A stretch of DNA of 64,000 bases from Olleya aquimaris. GTDB taxonomy: Bacteria > Bacteroidota > Bacteroidia > Flavobacteriales > Flavobacteriaceae. The notes under the pieces are model-generated. The model was not told the origin of the DNA, did not search any database, and worked only from the letters and a program-made list of their open reading frames with translations. Each line of letters begins with the position of its first letter. Positions within the stretch are counted from its first letter, which is position 1. Below, piece by piece: positions 9,857 through 18,363 of the stretch. A program made the translations under genes and the position numbers. Location of the stretch: the NCBI RefSeq assembly GCF_003259525.1, contig NZ_QLLO01000005.1:186001-250000 (forward strand), given 5' to 3'.

Positions 9857-10756
9857 TTTCTCTGCTATTCTTAGTTTTGCACTACGTGCTCTGTTGTTTA
9901 ATTTTATTTCTTCTTTAGTTGGCACTATTAGTCCACCAACTTTTTTTAATGGCACTTCAAAATGTCCAAACACATCACGTTCAGGCTCACCTTCAAACAA
10001 CCCATTTCTTATAAACCGTTTAACTAATCTATCTTCTAGACTGTGATAAGAGATTAAACTTAATCGGCCTTTTGGTTTTAAAATTTCTGGTGTTTGTTGC
10101 AAAAACTCTTTTAACGCTTCAATTTCTTGATTAACCTCAATCCTTATAGCTTGATAGATTTGAGCTAATATTTTGTTTTCATGTTTTGGAGCTAAAAACT
10201 TTTGAAGCACTTTTTTAAGTTGCTCGCTGGTTTTTATAACTTCATTTTTACGATGTTCGACAATTAACCTTGCCATAGCTGGTGCTGCACGAAGCTCTCC
10301 ATATTGAGACAACACCTGTCTTAGTTGCTCTTCTTCATATTCATTTACCACATGATAAGCAGATAACTGACTATTTTGATTCATGCGCATATCTAAATTG
10401 GCTTCAAATCGAGTTGAAAACCCACGTTCTGCGACATCAAACTGATGCGAGGACACCCCAAAATCTGCTAAAATCCCATCTACTTCTTTGACTCCATGAA
10501 AACGCAAAAAACGTTTGATATATCTAAAATTTTCATGAATAAGCGTAAATCTAGGATCGTCAATAGCATTATCAAGCGCATCTTTATCTTGGTCAAAAGC
10601 ATATAGCTTTCCGTTTTCACCCAAACGATTTAAAATCTCTTGACTGTGCCCACCACCTCCAAAGGTGACATCTACATAAACGCCATCTTTTTTGATTGCT
10701 AAACCATCAACCGTTTCGTGTAATAATACTGGATTATGATATGCTGTCATCTCCAT
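9824..10756 (-). CDS. rsmH: 16S rRNA m4C1402 N4-methyltransferase RsmH (MraW)
   Basis: SAM-dependent methyltransferase that modifies C1402 in the decoding centre of 16S rRNA. The SAM-binding motif is VDVTFGGGGHSQEIL near residue 30. The signature YHSLEDRLVKRF lies near residue 217. It overlaps the mraZ stop by 23 bases; a second ATG two codons downstream (10750) is an equally possible start. The last about ten residues are encoded by a heptad DNA repeat and are likely dispensable. Confidence 0.97.
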   Translation of the reverse strand: MEMTAYHNPVLLHETVDGLAIKKDGVYVDVTFGGGGHSQEILNRLGENGKLYAFDQDKDALDNAIDDPRFTLIHENFRYIKRFLRFHGVKEVDGILADFGVSSHQFDVAERGFSTRFEANLDMRMNQNSQLSAYHVVNEYEEEQLRQVLSQYGELRAAPAMARLIVEHRKNEVIKTSEQLKKVLQKFLAPKHENKILAQIYQAIRIEVNQEIEALKEFLQQTPEILKPKGRLSLISYHSLEDRLVKRFIRNGLFEGEPERDVFGHFEVPLKKVGGLIVPTKEEIKLNNRARSAKLRIAEKANSQKPKAKS

Positions 10757-11204
10757 CGTCTTGACCCATTACCTCCTCTGCTAAATCTGCAAAATCAACT
10801 GTTGCATCATCAATAGCTTTTTCATACTTCGTTTTGTCCCAAATTTCTACAATATTCACAGCAGAAGACATTACGATATCTTTGGTTATAGAAGCAAAAC
10901 CAACTAAGTCTTTTGGAATCAACAAACGTCCATTAGCATCTACCTCTACCATTTTTACACCAGCAGTAAACCTGCGGATAAAATCGTTATTCTTCTTTTT
11001 AAAACGGTTTAGCTTATTTACTTTTTGCATTAACGCATTCCACTCTTGCATAGGATACAATTCCAAGCATTCTTGGAAAACCGCGCGTTTTAACACAAAG
11101 CCATTTTGCAACTCTGGAGCCAACTGTTTTTTTAATGCAGCAGGTAGCATTAGCCTTCCTTTTGCATCTACTTTACATTCGTATGTTCCTATTAATGAGT
11201 TCAA
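10734..11204 (-). CDS. mraZ: Transcriptional regulator MraZ
   Basis: DNA-binding repressor of the dcw operon. It has two SpoVT/AbrB-like half domains, each with its signature: DAKGRLMLP (residues 14-22) and DANGRLLIP (near 93-101). At 156 residues it is normal. The start is TTG, because an in-frame stop lies five codons upstream and no ATG is available. Three MraZ boxes lie about 50 bases upstream of the start, and the operon promoter lies between them and the gene, so autoregulation is likely. Confidence 0.96.
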   Translation of the reverse strand: MNSLIGTYECKVDAKGRLMLPAALKKQLAPELQNGFVLKRAVFQECLELYPMQEWNALMQKVNKLNRFKKKNNDFIRRFTAGVKMVEVDANGRLLIPKDLVGFASITKDIVMSSAVNIVEIWDKTKYEKAIDDATVDFADLAEEVMGQDDGDDSIS

Positions 11205-11237
11205 AACCGTTTTTGCCTATCAAATTTTTGTAAAAAT

Positions 11238-11245
11238 CAAATATA
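11238..11245 (-). promoter_or_regulatory. Promoter -7 element of the dcw operon
   Basis: The minus strand reads TATATTTG, a perfect match to the Bacteroidota -7 consensus TAnnTTTG, 33 bases upstream of the mraZ TTG. No clear TTG is seen at -33; that position is occupied by the MraZ boxes. Confidence 0.65.
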
Positions 11246-11252
11246 TTGAAAA

Positions 11253-11282
11253 TTTTACCACATTTTACCACATTTTACCACA
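11253..11282 (-). promoter_or_regulatory. MraZ operator: three tandem 10-bp boxes
   Basis: Three exact tandem copies of TGTGGTAAAA on the minus strand, period 10, one helical turn. Known MraZ operators are short G-rich boxes (TGGG or GTGG type) repeated every 10 bp upstream of mraZ, which fits well. The boxes cover the -33 region of the promoter, as expected for repression by occlusion. Confidence 0.85.
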
Positions 11283-11454
11283 TTGTTAATAAGTATTCAA
11301 ATTTTAACAGTTTATAGACGTATAAAAATCACTGAATGATTAGTAAAATCAATCACTAAAAGAGTTATCATCAAGTGGGAGTTGCTAGGGTTTTATTTCA
11401 CTAAATAACAACAGAACAAAACAATTAAAATAGCTGTTTTTTAAATGAAATAGT

Positions 11455-11462
11455 TATATTTG
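11455..11462 (+). promoter_or_regulatory. Promoter -7 element of the hydrolase gene
   Basis: TATATTTG matches TAnnTTTG exactly, 26 bases before the ATG at 11489. Together with the dcw promoter it makes a divergent promoter pair in the 284-base gap. I see nothing else in that gap apart from the MraZ boxes. Confidence 0.6.
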
Positions 11463-11488
11463 CTTTTGATGTAAACTACTAACCATTA

Positions 11489-12253
11489 ATGACGCGTACA
11501 CTTAAAAAAGAAGGAAAATTCAACTACATAGAAGTTGGTGAAGGACAGCCAATAATAGTGCTTCATGGACTGATGGGAGGATTAAGTAATTTTAATGCAG
11601 TAACTACTTTTTTTAGTGATAAAGGTTACAAAGTAATTATTCCAGAATTGCCTATTTACAGTATGTCTTTATTAAAGACTAACGTTAAAGCGTTTGCAAA
11701 ATACTTACATGATTTTATCGCTTTTAAAGAGTTGGATAATGTGGTTTTATTAGGTAATTCTTTAGGTGGTCACATAGGATTGTACCACACTAAAATGTTT
11801 CCAGACAAGGTGAAAGCTTTAGTAATTACTGGTAGCTCTGGATTGTATGAAAGTGCTATGGGAGGAGGATACACCAAGCGTAGTGATTATGAGGTGATAA
11901 AGAAAAAAGCTCAAGAAGTATTTTATGATCCTGCAATAGCAACTAAAGAGATTGTAGATGAAGTTTATGAAACCGTAAACGATAGACATAAGCTTATTAA
12001 AACTTTAGCAATTGCAAAAAGTGCTATTAGACATAATATGGCTAAAGATTTACCAAAAATGAATACTCCAACTTGTATTATTTGGGGAAAAAATGACGCT
12101 GTAACACCTCCAGAAGTTGCAGATGAATTTAATAGTTTATTACCAGACTCGGATTTGTTTTGGATTGATAAATGTGGGCATGCTGCTATGATGGAACATC
12201 CAGAAACCTTCAATCAAATTTTGTTAGATTGGTTTAAAAAAAGAAATATTTAG
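11489..12253 (+). CDS. Alpha/beta hydrolase
   Basis: A cytoplasmic alpha/beta hydrolase of 254 residues without a signal peptide. The catalytic triad is visible: nucleophile Ser in GNSLGG (near residue 93), Asp in GKNDAVTPP (near 198) and His in CGHAAMMEHP (near 231). The oxyanion motif HGLMGG is near residue 26. The substrate is unknown; the closest general class is esterase or C-C hydrolase of the 2-hydroxymuconate type. The next gene is engB on the same strand. Confidence 0.9.
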   Translation: MTRTLKKEGKFNYIEVGEGQPIIVLHGLMGGLSNFNAVTTFFSDKGYKVIIPELPIYSMSLLKTNVKAFAKYLHDFIAFKELDNVVLLGNSLGGHIGLYHTKMFPDKVKALVITGSSGLYESAMGGGYTKRSDYEVIKKKAQEVFYDPAIATKEIVDEVYETVNDRHKLIKTLAIAKSAIRHNMAKDLPKMNTPTCIIWGKNDAVTPPEVADEFNSLLPDSDLFWIDKCGHAAMMEHPETFNQILLDWFKKRNI

Positions 12254-12317
12254 ATTTTAAACAAACATCTAAATACTTATATAAAGTCCGTTGTCACGGA
12301 AATTAAAAACTTTATCC

Positions 12318-12923
12318 ATGCATATTAAATCTGCTGAATTTGTTGTAAGCAACTCTGATGTTACCAAATGTCCAAAAGACCGTTTGCCAGAATACGCCTT
12401 TATTGGACGTAGTAATGTTGGTAAATCTTCTTTGATTAATATGTTGACTAGCAGAAAAAGTTTAGCTAAAACTTCAGGAAGACCAGGAAAAACACAATTA
12501 ATTAATCATTTTTTAATAAATGACAATTGGTTCTTAGTAGATCTACCAGGATATGGTTATGCTAGAGTTTCTAAAAGCACCAAAAAAGTATTTCAAAAAT
12601 TTATAACACAATACTTTGAACATCGCGAACAATTAGTTACTGCATTTGTTTTAGTTGATATAAGACACAAACCGCAACCTATTGATCAAGAGTTTATGCA
12701 ATATTTAGGTGAAAGTGGCATTCCATTTTCTATTATATTCACCAAAGCAGATAAGCTAAGACCAAAAGCTATTGAAAACCATGTGGAAGCCTATAAAAAC
12801 ATCTTATTAGAAACCTGGGAAGAGATGCCAAATTACTTTATTACCTCTTCTAGTAAAGATATTGGTAAAGACGATGTTTTAAACTACATTGATGGACTTA
12901 ATAATAGCATAGTAATTGACTAA
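12318..12923 (+). CDS. engB: Ribosome biogenesis GTP-binding protein EngB (YihA/YsxC)
   Basis: Circularly conserved TrmE-Era-EngA-EngB family GTPase needed for assembly of the large ribosomal subunit. The P-loop GRSNVGKSS is at residues 30-38, with switch II DLPGYG, the specificity motif TKADK and the late motif TSSSK. The ATG at 12318 (MHIKSAEF) is chosen because it gives the usual N-terminus. An in-frame TTG at 12291 would add nine residues without support. Confidence 0.96.
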   Translation: MHIKSAEFVVSNSDVTKCPKDRLPEYAFIGRSNVGKSSLINMLTSRKSLAKTSGRPGKTQLINHFLINDNWFLVDLPGYGYARVSKSTKKVFQKFITQYFEHREQLVTAFVLVDIRHKPQPIDQEFMQYLGESGIPFSIIFTKADKLRPKAIENHVEAYKNILLETWEEMPNYFITSSSKDIGKDDVLNYIDGLNNSIVID

Positions 12924-13013
12924 TCATTGACGTGTATTTAATTGCATCACGATTATTCAAAGCACTACACTAAATTGTAATTAGTATTTATTACAACACT
13001 ACAGATGAAGCTC

Positions 13014-13217
13014 TTAAGATTTTTTACCTCCTAAAAACGCGACTATCAAAGCCACAACACCTAAACCAATTGTAATATAAGAGTTAGTATTATCTTGCGC
13101 TTCCATATTTAGAGGTCCAACACTTATTGCTGCTTCTGGAGCTACCATTGTATAAATTCCATAAATTAATAGTGCAATACCTGCAACCATTAATACCATT
13201 TTGATAGTTTTATTCAT
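13014..13217 (-). CDS. Small two-helix membrane protein (DUF3185-like)
   Basis: A 67-residue protein with two hydrophobic helices (about 5-27 and 46-62) joined by a polar loop, ending in Lys-Lys-Ser. Its layout resembles the DUF3185 family of tiny membrane proteins; function unknown. It is a single gene, convergent with engB, with AT-rich flanks. Confidence 0.6.
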   Translation of the reverse strand: MNKTIKMVLMVAGIALLIYGIYTMVAPEAAISVGPLNMEAQDNTNSYITIGLGVVALIVAFLGGKKS

Positions 13218-13298
13218 AAAAATTTAGTTTAGTTATTTTAGAAAGATAGTTAAATTTATTTAAAAAATAACTAAACACTTAATTATAAAACTTGTAAT

Positions 13299-14000
13299 CT
13301 AATGCTCAAATTTGGCCTCAAACAGATGCGCAAAATGTTTCAAAATTTTAGCTTTAACCTCAGCTTCATCTACGGTTTTAATACCCAACTCAACATTTAA
13401 AGAAGTTACAGCTTTACCTCTTATTCCGCAAGGAATAATATTATCAAAATAACCCAAATTTGCATTTACATTTAGTGCAAACCCATGCATAGTAACCCAT
13501 CTACTTGCACGTACACCCATAGCACAAATTTTTCTAGCAAATGGTGTCCCTACATCTAACCAAACACCTGTTTCACCATCACTTCTAGTGGCTTTCAAAC
13601 CGTATTCTGCCAGGGTAAGAATGATGATTTCTTCTAAAAAACGTAAGTATTTATGGATATCTGTAAAAAAATTATCTAAATCTAATATTGGGTAGCCTAC
13701 AATTTGTCCAGGACCATGATACGTAATATCACCTCCTCTATTAATTTTATAAAACGTAGCTCCTTTTTCTTTAAGTTGATTTTCGTCTAATAATAAATTA
13801 GACAAATCACCACTTTTACCTAAAGTGTAAACGTGTGGATGCTCTACAAACAAAAAATAATTATCGGTTTGTAATCCTGCAGCTTCACGTCTGTTTTTAA
13901 TTTTAGTATCTAAAATACCTTTAAATAATTGCTCTTGGTAATCCCAAGTTTCTTTAAAGTCTTTGGTTCCTAAATCTTGTAATTTGATGCTTTTATTCAT
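13299..14000 (-). CDS. lipB: Octanoyltransferase LipB
   Basis: Transfers octanoyl from acyl carrier protein to lipoyl domains, the first step of endogenous lipoate synthesis. The family signature RGGDITYHGPGQ is at residues 88-99. Catalytic Lys157 (ARKICAMG) and Cys191 (IIPCGIRG) are present. Its 233 residues are normal. No lipA lies in this window. A minus-strand promoter candidate is at 14018-14025. Confidence 0.96.
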   Translation of the reverse strand: MNKSIKLQDLGTKDFKETWDYQEQLFKGILDTKIKNRREAAGLQTDNYFLFVEHPHVYTLGKSGDLSNLLLDENQLKEKGATFYKINRGGDITYHGPGQIVGYPILDLDNFFTDIHKYLRFLEEIIILTLAEYGLKATRSDGETGVWLDVGTPFARKICAMGVRASRWVTMHGFALNVNANLGYFDNIIPCGIRGKAVTSLNVELGIKTVDEAEVKAKILKHFAHLFEAKFEH

Positions 14001-14017
14001 TCTAAAAATTAATGTAA

Positions 14018-14025
14018 CAAAGATA
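14018..14025 (-). promoter_or_regulatory. Promoter -7 element of lipB
   Basis: The minus strand reads TATCTTTG, matching TAnnTTTG, 17 bases before the lipB ATG. A TTG lies 21 bases further upstream, an acceptable -33 spacing. Confidence 0.55.
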
Positions 14026-14125
14026 CAATTTATCTAAGCGATTCTCCAATAAAAGAAAACACAAACATCTTGTTAAACTCCTTTAAATTCTTCAATTTAA
14101 TTGAAAAAATCGTAAATCAAATCGC

Positions 14126-14133
14126 TATATTTG
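14126..14133 (+). promoter_or_regulatory. Promoter -7 element of lysS
   Basis: TATATTTG, an exact TAnnTTTG match, 25 bases before the lysS ATG. A TTG at 14101-14103 is 22 bases upstream and may be the -33 element. Confidence 0.6.
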
Positions 14134-14158
14134 TGCCTTTAAAATTTACAATAGTATT

Positions 14159-15853
14159 ATGTCACAATTATCTGAGCAAGAGCTCGTACGAAGAGAAAAA
14201 CTTGCAAAATTACGCGAGTTAGGTATCAACCCTTATCCAGCAGATTTATTTCCGGTTTCTGATAATTCAAATCAGATTAAACAGGACTTTAAAGAAGGCA
14301 AACAGGTTGTTATAGCCGGTCGTTTAATGTCTCGTCGTATACAAGGTAATGCTAGTTTTGCAGAATTACAAGATAGCGAAGGACGTATACAAGTGTATTT
14401 TAATAGAGACGAAATTTGTACAGGAGACGACAAAACCAAATACAATACTGTCTATAAAAAATTACTAGATATAGGTGATTTTATTGGTATTGAGGGTGAG
14501 TTGTTTACCACTAAAGTAGGTGAAAAAACGGTATTAGTTAAAGATTTTAAAGTATTAAGTAAAGCCTTAAAGCCATTACCTCAACCTCGTGTTGATGCAG
14601 ATGGAAAAGTACACGATGCTTTTACAGATCCAGAACAACGTTACAGACAACGTTATGCAGATTTAGTAGTTAATCCTCATGTAAAAAATGTGTTTGTTAA
14701 GCGTACCAAGCTATTTAATGCCATGCGTGAGTTTTTTAATAAATCTGGATATTTTGAAGTCGAAACTCCAATTTTACAACCTATTCCTGGTGGTGCAGCA
14801 GCACGACCATTTGTAACGCACCATAACAGTTTAGATATTCCGTTATACATGCGTATTGCCAATGAGCTATACTTAAAACGATTGATTGTTGGTGGTTTTG
14901 AAGGTGTCTATGAGTTTTCTAAAAACTTCCGTAACGAAGGGATGGATAGAACACATAACCCAGAATTTACAGCAATGGAAATTTATGTAGCCTACAAAGA
15001 CTACAATTGGATGATGGACTTTTGTGAGCAATTGTTAGAACATTGTGCAATTGCAGTAAATGGAACCTCAAAAGCTACTTTTGGAGAGCATGAAATAGAC
15101 TTTAAAGCTCCTTACGCTAGAGTCACTATGGCGGATTCTATCAAGCATTTTACAGGGTTTGACATCACAGGTAAAACAGAAGCTGAAATTAGACAAGCTG
15201 CTAAAGACTTAGGTGTTGAAGTAGATGAAACAATGGGTAAAGGAAAATTGATTGATGAGATTTTTGGTGAAAAATGTGAAGGCAATTATATACAGCCTAC
15301 ATTTATTACCGACTATCCAAAAGAGATGAGTCCATTGTGTAAAGAGCATAGAGATAACCCAGAGTTAACAGAACGTTTTGAGTTAATGGTTTGTGGTAAA
15401 GAAATAGCTAATGCATACTCAGAACTTAACGACCCGATAGACCAACGTCAACGTTTTGAACACCAGTTAAAACTAGCTGCTAAAGGTGATGATGAAGCTA
15501 CCGAGTTTATTGATCACGACTTTTTACGTGCATTAGAATATGGAATGCCACCAACTTCTGGAATGGGAATAGGTATGGACCGATTAATCATGTTTTTAAC
15601 AAACAATCAGTCTATACAAGAAGTATTATTTTTCCCGCAAATGCGACCAGAGAAAAAAGCTATCCCAATGTCTGATGAAGAAAAAGCAGTATTTGCTATT
15701 ATAAAAAATAACAACCCAATAGACCTAAATGAACTTAAAGGACAATCTGGTTTAAGCAATAAAAAATGGGATAAAACCATTAAAGGATTAACCAAACTTG
15801 GAGTTGCAAAAGTCAACAAGACTGAGGATGGCTTGTTTGTAGAGTTGGCTTAA
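14159..15853 (+). CDS. lysS: Lysyl-tRNA synthetase (class II) with C-terminal extension
   Basis: Charges tRNA-Lys. It has an N-terminal OB-fold anticodon-binding domain (about 60-150) and a class II catalytic core with motif 2 (FRNEGMDRTHNPEF) and motif 3 (GMGIGMDRL). The core ends near residue 505, the usual end of bacterial LysS. About 55 further residues follow, resembling a small winged-helix-like module (from AVFAIIKNNNPIDL to the end). I know of similar tails in related flavobacteria but not of a proven role. It is followed by a strong terminator. Confidence 0.97.
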   Translation: MSQLSEQELVRREKLAKLRELGINPYPADLFPVSDNSNQIKQDFKEGKQVVIAGRLMSRRIQGNASFAELQDSEGRIQVYFNRDEICTGDDKTKYNTVYKKLLDIGDFIGIEGELFTTKVGEKTVLVKDFKVLSKALKPLPQPRVDADGKVHDAFTDPEQRYRQRYADLVVNPHVKNVFVKRTKLFNAMREFFNKSGYFEVETPILQPIPGGAAARPFVTHHNSLDIPLYMRIANELYLKRLIVGGFEGVYEFSKNFRNEGMDRTHNPEFTAMEIYVAYKDYNWMMDFCEQLLEHCAIAVNGTSKATFGEHEIDFKAPYARVTMADSIKHFTGFDITGKTEAEIRQAAKDLGVEVDETMGKGKLIDEIFGEKCEGNYIQPTFITDYPKEMSPLCKEHRDNPELTERFELMVCGKEIANAYSELNDPIDQRQRFEHQLKLAAKGDDEATEFIDHDFLRALEYGMPPTSGMGIGMDRLIMFLTNNQSIQEVLFFPQMRPEKKAIPMSDEEKAVFAIIKNNNPIDLNELKGQSGLSNKKWDKTIKGLTKLGVAKVNKTEDGLFVELA

Positions 15854-15887
15854 CACCTTTACTAGATTAATAAAAACTAATTATATA

Positions 15888-15924
15888 AATAGGAACTACA
15901 GAAATGTGGTTCCTATTTTTTTTT
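15888..15924 (+). terminator. Rho-independent terminator of lysS
   Basis: The 9-bp stem AATAGGAAC / GTTCCTATT is followed by a run of T. Confidence 0.8.
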
Positions 15925-16037
15925 GATTTAATTTTAAGCTTTAAACTGTTAATTAAAAGCTAAATACATTACTATTATTAAACTATTACAAACTAATCAG
16001 GTCTTAGCAGTATATAAATTTTAAACAAATAATAAAC

Positions 16038-16535
16038 ATGAAACAATTAGTAATAGTAGCTTTAGCTTTAATCACTTTTCAAGCTAATGCACAAGACACC
16101 AAAGACCATAAAAGAGGAGATAGATCAGATCGTTTAGAAAAACGCATGGAATTAGAGCCTCAAGAAATGGCTGAATTACAAACTAAAAAAATGACCTTGC
16201 ATTTAGATTTAACGGAAGCGCAACAAAAAAAGGTGATGGCATTAAATTTAGAAAATGCTAAAAAGCAAAAAGAAGCAATGAAAAAACGTCTTGAAGCAAA
16301 AGACGAAAAAACGAAGCCTACTAAAGAGGAAAAGTTAAAACGAATGAATGACAGATTAGACCAGCAAATAGCTACTAAGAAGAAAATGAAAGAGATTTTA
16401 ACTGCAGAACAATATGAAAAATGGGAAAAGTCTCAAGTAAAAAGAGGAAACAGAAATGAAAAAATGAAACAAGGTGCTAAAAAAAGAATGGCGCACAAAA
16501 AAGAATTTGATAATAAAGAACGTAATGAAGATTAA
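16038..16535 (+). CDS. Secreted Lys/Glu-rich protein, Spy/DUF4890-like
   Basis: A 165-residue protein with a signal peptide (cut after about QANAQ, residue 19) and then an almost wholly charged helical body. It carries a motif pair seen in LTxxQ/Spy-type and DUF4890 proteins: MTLHLDLTEAQQKKVMALN and MKEILTAEQYEKWEKS. Related proteins are periplasmic and bind metals or misfolded proteins; that role here is inference. It ends in a strongly basic tail. Single gene with its own terminator. Confidence 0.75.
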   Translation: MKQLVIVALALITFQANAQDTKDHKRGDRSDRLEKRMELEPQEMAELQTKKMTLHLDLTEAQQKKVMALNLENAKKQKEAMKKRLEAKDEKTKPTKEEKLKRMNDRLDQQIATKKKMKEILTAEQYEKWEKSQVKRGNRNEKMKQGAKKRMAHKKEFDNKERNED

Positions 16536-16555
16536 CCTATTATACGTTTAAAGGT

Positions 16556-16590
16556 AAAAAAGCACTGATAATCTATTCAGTGCTTTTTTA
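16556..16590 (+). terminator. Rho-independent terminator
   Basis: Stem AGCACTGA / TCAGTGCT with flanking A and T runs; serves the preceding secreted protein gene. Confidence 0.8.
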
Positions 16591-16622
16591 TTTGTAATTA
16601 TTAAACAAAAAGTGTTACTTTG
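16591..16622 (+). promoter_or_regulatory. Candidate promoter of the 119-residue secreted protein
   Basis: TTTG at 16591-16594 and TTACTTTG at 16615-16622 are separated by 20 bases, resembling the TTTG/TAnnTTTG pair with one deviation in the -7 box. The start codon lies 28 bases downstream. Confidence 0.4.
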
Positions 16623-16650
16623 ATAGTATAATTAATTAACTCCTATAACA

Positions 16651-17010
16651 ATGAAAAAAATATTTACGCTTTGCCTTTTTGTTTTTGGTTTCTTATTAGT
16701 CACCAACACTGCTCAAGCACAACAAAAATTTAGTGCAGAAGTTAATGAGGCTGCACAAACTAAAGCTGTTGAATTTGGTCGTTTTTTAAAGGCTGATCAA
16801 GCAACACAAGAATCTATATATACTGCATATCAAGAATTTTACGCTAAATCTGAAACTTTAAATAGTATGTTAAAAAAAGGAACTAGTGATTATGCTGATT
16901 TAGAAACAAAACTAAATCAACGATTACTATCTCAAATGGATGAAGCACTAACTGACGAACAATATGCTAAATATTTAGAATTAACAGATCAATCTGGCAA
17001 TCAAGAGTAA
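16651..17010 (+). CDS. Small secreted helical protein of unknown function
   Basis: 119 residues with a signal peptide ending near AQAQQ (residue 25). The mature part is helical and polar, with a late LSQMDEALTDEQYAKYLEL motif recalling the end of Spy/LTxxQ-type domains, so it may be a distant relative of the preceding gene product. No catalytic motif is seen. Confidence 0.6.
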   Translation: MKKIFTLCLFVFGFLLVTNTAQAQQKFSAEVNEAAQTKAVEFGRFLKADQATQESIYTAYQEFYAKSETLNSMLKKGTSDYADLETKLNQRLLSQMDEALTDEQYAKYLELTDQSGNQE

Positions 17011-17024
17011 ATAATTAACACCTA

Positions 17025-17064
17025 TAAAAAAAGCCGATTATATTTCTATAATCGGCTTTTTTAT
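17025..17064. terminator. Bidirectional terminator between convergent genes
   Basis: A near-perfect inverted repeat (AAAGCCGATTATA and its complement, 4-base loop) with A and T runs on both sides. It can stop both the secreted-protein gene and hemL. Confidence 0.85.
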
Positions 17065-17079
17065 GTTTAAATATATTGA

Positions 17080-18357
17080 TTAACTAAACACTGCTTCACA
17101 AGCTGCAATAGTTTTATCTAAATCTTCATAGGTTAAGGCATCATTTAAAAACCAACTTTCAAAAGCACTAGGTGCTAAATAAATTCCTTGATTAAGCATC
17201 CCATGAAAAAAGGTTTTAAAGGTATCATTATTACCTTTAGCAGCAGTTTCAAAATCGACCACATCATTGTCACAAAAATGTACTGAAATCATAGAACCTA
17301 CTCTATTAATGGTATGCGTTATATTTCTTTTTTCTAATACTTCAGCAATTCCTTTATGTAAGTATTCGGTTTTTTTAGCCAAGCTTTCAAATACATTTCC
17401 ATTATTAAGCTCTGTTAACATGGCTAATCCTGCTGCCATAGCTAAAGGGTTTCCGCTTAAAGTACCTGCTTGATATACTGGACCTAAAGGCGCTAAATGA
17501 TTCATAATTTCTGCTCTAGCAGCAAACGCTCCAACTGGTAATCCGCCACCAATTACTTTTCCAAAGCACACAATATCTGCTTTAATATCTAATAACTCTT
17601 GCGCACCACCTTTAGACAATCTAAAACCTGTCATGACTTCATCAAAAACTAACAATATATTGTTAGCATCACATAAACTTCGTAAGCCTTCTAAAAATCC
17701 TTGTTTTGGAGGAATACAACCCATATTTCCAGCTACTGGCTCTATGATAATACAAGCTATTTCATTTTTATTAGCATTAATTAAAGCTTCTACATTATCC
17801 AAATCGTTATACTTTGCTAATAGGGTGTCTTTTGCTGTACCTTGGGTAACTCCTGGACTATTTGGTGTACCAAAGGTCACTGCTCCACTTCCTGCCTGTA
17901 TTAAAAACGAATCTGAATGTCCATGATAACAACCAGCAAATTTGATGATTTTATCTTTTTTAGTGTATCCTCTTGCTAATCTAACAGCACTCATACAAGC
18001 TTCTGTCCCAGAGTTGACAAACCTAATTTTATCAATATTCGGAACCATTGATACTGCTAATTCTGCAATTTGAGTTTCAATTTGAGTGGGCATCCCAAAA
18101 GAGGTTCCTTTTTTTGCTTTATCTATTACAGCATCAACAACTGGTTTGTGTGCATGACCTAATATCATTGGTCCCCAAGACGCAATGTAATCTATTAATT
18201 GGTTTCCATCTTCGTCATACAAATAGGCTCCTTTGGCTTCTTTAACAAAAATTGGTGTTCCGCCTACTGCTTTAAATGCGCGTACTGGAGAATTGACACC
18301 TCCAGGAATAACTTGCTCTGCTTCTGCAAACAAAGCACTACTTCGTTTATAAATCAT
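17080..18357 (-). CDS. hemL: Glutamate-1-semialdehyde 2,1-aminomutase HemL
   Basis: PLP enzyme that makes 5-aminolevulinate for haem in the C5 pathway. PLP lysine is Lys267 in CFGKVIGGG, the aldehyde-binding YHGHSDS is near residue 144, and the cofactor Asp is in [12 protein letters not shown]. Its 425 residues are normal. It is the last gene of a tightly packed minus-strand operon, 6 bases after the glucosaminidase gene. Confidence 0.97.
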   Translation of the reverse strand: MIYKRSSALFAEAEQVIPGGVNSPVRAFKAVGGTPIFVKEAKGAYLYDEDGNQLIDYIASWGPMILGHAHKPVVDAVIDKAKKGTSFGMPTQIETQIAELAVSMVPNIDKIRFVNSGTEACMSAVRLARGYTKKDKIIKFAGCYHGHSDSFLIQAGSGAVTFGTPNSPGVTQGTAKDTLLAKYNDLDNVEALINANKNEIACIIIEPVAGNMGCIPPKQGFLEGLRSLCDANNILLVFDEVMTGFRLSKGGAQELLDIKADIVCFGKVIGGGLPVGAFAARAEIMNHLAPLGPVYQAGTLSGNPLAMAAGLAMLTELNNGNVFESLAKKTEYLHKGIAEVLEKRNITHTINRVGSMISVHFCDNDVVDFETAAKGNNDTFKTFFHGMLNQGIYLAPSAFESWFLNDALTYEDLDKTIAACEAVFS

Positions 18358-18363
18358 AAACTT

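Noticed and set aside
10834-11289. 151-codon open frame on the plus strand
   Set aside because: Antisense to mraZ and runs through the MraZ operator; coding signal belongs to the minus strand.
17633-17926. 97-codon plus-strand frame
   Set aside because: Lies wholly inside hemL on the other strand, no independent evidence.
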